From Pseudomonadota bacterium (GTDB lineage Bacteria; Pseudomonadota; Alphaproteobacteria; GCA-2731375): 64,000 nt of DNA. The position numbers and the translations under genes were made by a program. The notes beneath the pieces are model-generated. The model was not told the origin of the DNA. It did not search any database and saw nothing but the letters and a program-made list of their open reading frames with translations. Positions 61,481 through 64,000 of this stretch are shown in pieces (positions within the stretch are counted from its first letter, which is position 1; each line of letters opens with the position of its first letter). The stretch spans positions 20,209 through 84,208 of the forward strand of contig JAQBYC010000005.1 of NCBI GenBank assembly GCA_027623205.1. Reading direction: 5' to 3'.

Positions 61481-63746
61481 AATTCGCAGAGTCCAGGATG
61501 ACTCCACACCGGCCAACAAGACGGTGATTCTGGAAGCCCAGTCAATCATGCGCGTGCAATTCCCCGGCCTATCCGGCGACGATATCGACAAACTGCCCAA
61601 CCAGTTGCTCGACCCGGTGTCCTACGGCTTTGTTTCCAACCTGTTTGTCGCCGAAGACGCCCGCGACCGCCTGCATGGACTGGCACTGTTCTTGTTTTTC
61701 TCCGATATCAAGGTCTGTTATCTTGAACTGGTGTCCGCGGCCCCAGGGACGACCGGACGCGGCATCGGCGACGTGCTTTATACGCGGGTGCGGGAAGAAG
61801 CCATGGCGCTCAATGCTGAGGCGCTGTTTTTCGAATGCCTGCCGGACGACCCGGCCCTCAGCCCAGATCCGGACATACGGGCGCAGAATGCGGCACGGCT
61901 GAAATTCTATGAACGCTTCGGTGCCCGGCCGGTTATCGGCACCGCCTATGAGACCCCGGTCAGCGATGACGCCACCGATCCGCCTTATCTGATGGTCGAC
62001 ATGCTGGGAAACGCCGCCGAACCCGGACTCGAACTGGTGCGCCGGGCGGTTCGCGTGATTCTCGAGCGCAAGTATGAAACCATCTGTACGCCCGACTATG
62101 TGACCAGCGTGATCACCTCGATAACCGAGGATCCGGTGCGTCTGCGCGACTATCGCTATATCCACCCCCGATCACGCAGGCGGTCCCAGTCACCGCATGG
62201 TCAGCAGGCGATGCCGGTCATCGTCAACGACAAGCACGACATCCACCATGTGCATGACCGCGGCTATGTCGAGGCACCGGCCCGCGTGCGGGCGATCTGG
62301 AGCGAACTGGAAAACGCCGGCATGGTGCGCCGAGTGGCGCCGCAACATTATCCGGAACGTCACATCCTCGCCGTACACGACGCCAGGCTGGTCTCCTACA
62401 TTCGCCGCGCCTGCAAACTTGCCGGCAGCAAGACGTCGATCTATCCCTATGTTTTCCCGGTCCGCAACGCCGCCCGGCCGCCGAAAGAGCAGGCCGTGCT
62501 AGCCGGCTATTACTGCATCGATACATTCACACCACTGAATGAAAACGCCTACCTGGCGGCGCGGCGCGCCGTCGACTGCACGATGACCGCCGCCGACCTG
62601 ATCCTCAATGGCGCGCCTGCCGCCTACGCTCTCGTCCGGCCACCCGGGCACCACGCCGAAGCCAAGGTGTTCGGCGGTTTCTGTTATTTCAACAACGCCG
62701 CGATTGCCGCCAATTATCTGTCGCGCTACGGCCGGGTTGCGATCCTTGATATCGACTATCATCACGGCAACGGCCAGCAGGACATCTTCTATCAGCGATC
62801 CGATGTGTTGACCGTGTCGATCCATGGCCACCCGAATTTTGCCTATCCCTATTTCAGCGGCTTTCGCGACGAAAAGGGTTTGGACGATGGCGCCGGTTAC
62901 AACGTCAACCTGCCGTTGGCCGAGACCATCACCCCGGCGCTCTATCACAAGGTCCTGGCAGAGGCGTTGGCGCGCATCCGCCGGTTCCGGCCGTCCTATC
63001 TGGTGGTGCCGGCCGGCTTCGATACCGCCAAGGGCGATCCGACGGGCACATGGTCGAACCTGGCCAGGGACTTCACCGAGATCGGCAGGGCGATCGGCGC
63101 CGAAGGATACCCGACCCTGATCGTTCAGGAAGGCGGCTACCGGGTCCGCGCGCTCGGCACCAACGTGCGCAGTTTTCTCGGCGGGTTTTCCGCCGCCCAG
63201 ACCGGCATCGCCACTCTAACGGCCCGTGATCCAATTGTCCGCCAAACGGGGACACTGAACACCGCGGCGCTCGTCTGGCGCGATTCGGTCTCGGCCGACG
63301 ACGTCAACCGCATCCGTTCCCTGGTCGGCGCGACCGGCTATTTCAGCGCCGACGAAATCGCCATCGCCGCCGAGTTGGTTGAGGAGCGCATGGCCAAGGG
63401 CCGCCGCTCCGGCTACGAGTTCCTGCTCGCCGAGCTGGACGGGCGGCTGGTCGGCTACACCTGTTTCGGCAAGATCGACGGCACCGAAGGCTCGTTCGAT
63501 CTCTACTGGATCGCCGTCGACCCGGAACTCCAGGGCAACGGCCTTGGTCGCCTGATCATGGACAGGACCGAAGCGGCGATGCGCCTCATGGGCGCGATCA
63601 GCGTCTATGCCGACACCTCGTCGTCGGAACGCTACAGCTCAACCAGGATGTTCTACGTCTCCATGGGGTTTCACGAACAGGCCCTGCTCGAGGATTTTTA
63701 CAGCAAGGGCGACGGCAAGGTGATTTTCGAGAAAGTGCTGGACTGA
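61473..63746 (+). CDS. GNAT acetyltransferase - deacetylase (HDAC/APAH-like) - GNAT acetyltransferase fusion
   Basis: 757 residues in three parts. Residues 1-180: GNAT fold, with acetyl-CoA loop about 92-102 (GTTGRGIGDVL). Residues 245-575: zinc amidohydrolase of the histone deacetylase/acetylpolyamine amidohydrolase superfamily with all catalytic residues: H393-H394 (RPPGHH), metal ligands D428 and H430 (DIDYHHGNG) and D517 (AGFD), and Y556 (QEGGY). Residues 600-757: second GNAT with V-D-P-E-L-Q-G-N-G-L-G near 682-692. One chain thus has two possible acetylating sites and one deacetylating site. The partner genes suggest an acetylated beta-lysine conjugate as substrate. Last gene of the operon; GNAT-1 is more divergent than GNAT-2. 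Confidence 0.9.
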   Translation: MLRIRRVQDDSTPANKTVILEAQSIMRVQFPGLSGDDIDKLPNQLLDPVSYGFVSNLFVAEDARDRLHGLALFLFFSDIKVCYLELVSAAPGTTGRGIGDVLYTRVREEAMALNAEALFFECLPDDPALSPDPDIRAQNAARLKFYERFGARPVIGTAYETPVSDDATDPPYLMVDMLGNAAEPGLELVRRAVRVILERKYETICTPDYVTSVITSITEDPVRLRDYRYIHPRSRRRSQSPHGQQAMPVIVNDKHDIHHVHDRGYVEAPARVRAIWSELENAGMVRRVAPQHYPERHILAVHDARLVSYIRRACKLAGSKTSIYPYVFPVRNAARPPKEQAVLAGYYCIDTFTPLNENAYLAARRAVDCTMTAADLILNGAPAAYALVRPPGHHAEAKVFGGFCYFNNAAIAANYLSRYGRVAILDIDYHHGNGQQDIFYQRSDVLTVSIHGHPNFAYPYFSGFRDEKGLDDGAGYNVNLPLAETITPALYHKVLAEALARIRRFRPSYLVVPAGFDTAKGDPTGTWSNLARDFTEIGRAIGAEGYPTLIVQEGGYRVRALGTNVRSFLGGFSAAQTGIATLTARDPIVRQTGTLNTAALVWRDSVSADDVNRIRSLVGATGYFSADEIAIAAELVEERMAKGRRSGYEFLLAELDGRLVGYTCFGKIDGTEGSFDLYWIAVDPELQGNGLGRLIMDRTEAAMRLMGAISVYADTSSSERYSSTRMFYVSMGFHEQALLEDFYSKGDGKVIFEKVLD

Positions 63747-63930
63747 ACCCTCGCGCGCGGACGGCCGCCGACCCGGCTCACGGTTTTTCCGGCACCGCGA
63801 ACAGCGCCATGAACCCCGGCCTCGGTCAGATTGGTCGTCTCTTTGGCAAAATCATATAGCGCCGGCTCGCGGCCGATAAAATACTGGGTCGTCAGGGCGA
63901 CGGATCATCGAACGCCCCGGCGGCAACATG
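63747..63930. other. Intergenic, possible gene relic on minus strand
   Basis: No complete gene. Read on the minus strand, about 63780-63895 gives FIGREPALYDFAKETTNLTE and neighbouring residues without stop codons, which has coding character but no recognised family. It could be the end of a gene destroyed by the repeat insertion at 63931. Confidence 0.3.
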
Positions 63931-64000
63931 AGACCATTTTCGAGGTTGACTTACCCACCCGCTCCCGCTCCCGACCACCCCCAGTCGCTCTTGGGATCAT
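63931..64000 (+). repeat. Inverted-repeat (MITE-like) element, copy C, cut by window edge
   Basis: Starts GACCATTTTCGAGGTTGAC and continues with the G/C-rich arm (CCCACCCGCTCCC) and centre CCCCAGTCGCTCTTGGGATCAT. The arm equals the inverted right half of copy B almost base for base; the centre equals that of copy A. Only the left 70 bases are within the window. No TA precedes it here (ATGA-GACC). Confidence 0.8.

Noticed and set aside
1-64000. CRISPR arrays, rRNA and tRNA genes, replication origin
   Set aside because: No regularly spaced direct repeats, no tRNA cloverleaf, no rRNA-like sequence and no DnaA-box cluster were noticed on either strand by reading.

Overview
The window is about 60% GC and reads as a chromosomal segment of an alphaproteobacterium, most likely a Rhodospirillales-type heterotroph. 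This is inferred from gene style: Tat-exported polyamine-type binding protein, DUF2889 protein, hspQ, psd-pssA pair, Atm1-type exporter, and many SDR and ABC genes. No rRNA, tRNA, CRISPR array or replication gene was seen. About 51 protein genes are supported, plus one broken gene and several decayed remnants.

Layout. (1) 0.2-12.3 kb: a flotillin-like coiled-coil protein, then a catabolic block. It has a Pot-type ABC transporter (ATPase on +; permeases and binding protein on -), an FAD amine/amino-acid oxidoreductase, a uronate-dehydrogenase-like enzyme, an enolase-superfamily sugar-acid enzyme and a dihydropyrimidinase. (2) 12.3-19.4 kb, minus strand: class I glutamine amidotransferase, enoyl-CoA hydratase-like protein, two membrane proteins, a DehI-family protein apparently lacking its catalytic Asp, an amidase, a YrdC-domain protein and upp. 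(3) 19.6-23.4 kb: a cyclic-di-GMP-I riboswitch ahead of a flagellin-like gene, then a deiodinase-like selenoprotein read through an in-frame UGA with a SECIS-like hairpin, a DMT transporter and a radical SAM protein. (4) 23.4-37.3 kb: two SDRs with a DUF2889 protein, an MFS carrier, a complete peptide/opine ABC operon ending in an M81 (MlrC-type) hydrolase, an SDR plus CMD-family pair, and a DHA2-type MFS exporter. (5) 37.3-42.3 kb: a PadR-RND efflux operon with a palindromic candidate operator. (6) 42.4-54.0 kb: ATP-grasp ligase with an SDR, SMP-30 lactonase, 2OG oxygenase, pssA-psd, Atm1-type exporter, hspQ, an amber-interrupted surface-antigen gene, a QueG-like Fe-S protein and an acyl-CoA ligase with an HTH-like N-terminal extension. 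(7) 54.0-58.1 kb: a decayed zone with an inverted-repeat element, a SIMPL protein, a citryl-CoA-lyase fragment and transposase remnants. (8) 58.1-63.7 kb: a tightly overlapping four-gene operon coding for a lysine 2,3-aminomutase, two D-Ala-D-Ala-ligase-like ATP-grasp enzymes, and a single GNAT-deacetylase-GNAT fusion protein.

The last operon is the best candidate for an undescribed system. The mutase keeps the residues that define lysine specificity, so beta-lysine is the likely entry metabolite. Two ligases and a protein that could both add and remove acetyl groups suggest a small beta-lysine conjugate whose acetylation is controlled. It is flanked by two copies of a ~125-bp inverted-repeat, MITE-like element; a third copy lies after the flagellin gene. 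In two places the first bases of this element supply the stop codon of the upstream gene.

All calls come from reading the sequence and from family knowledge; no database search was run. Start codons were chosen from Shine-Dalgarno spacing and the family's usual N-terminus where these could be judged.
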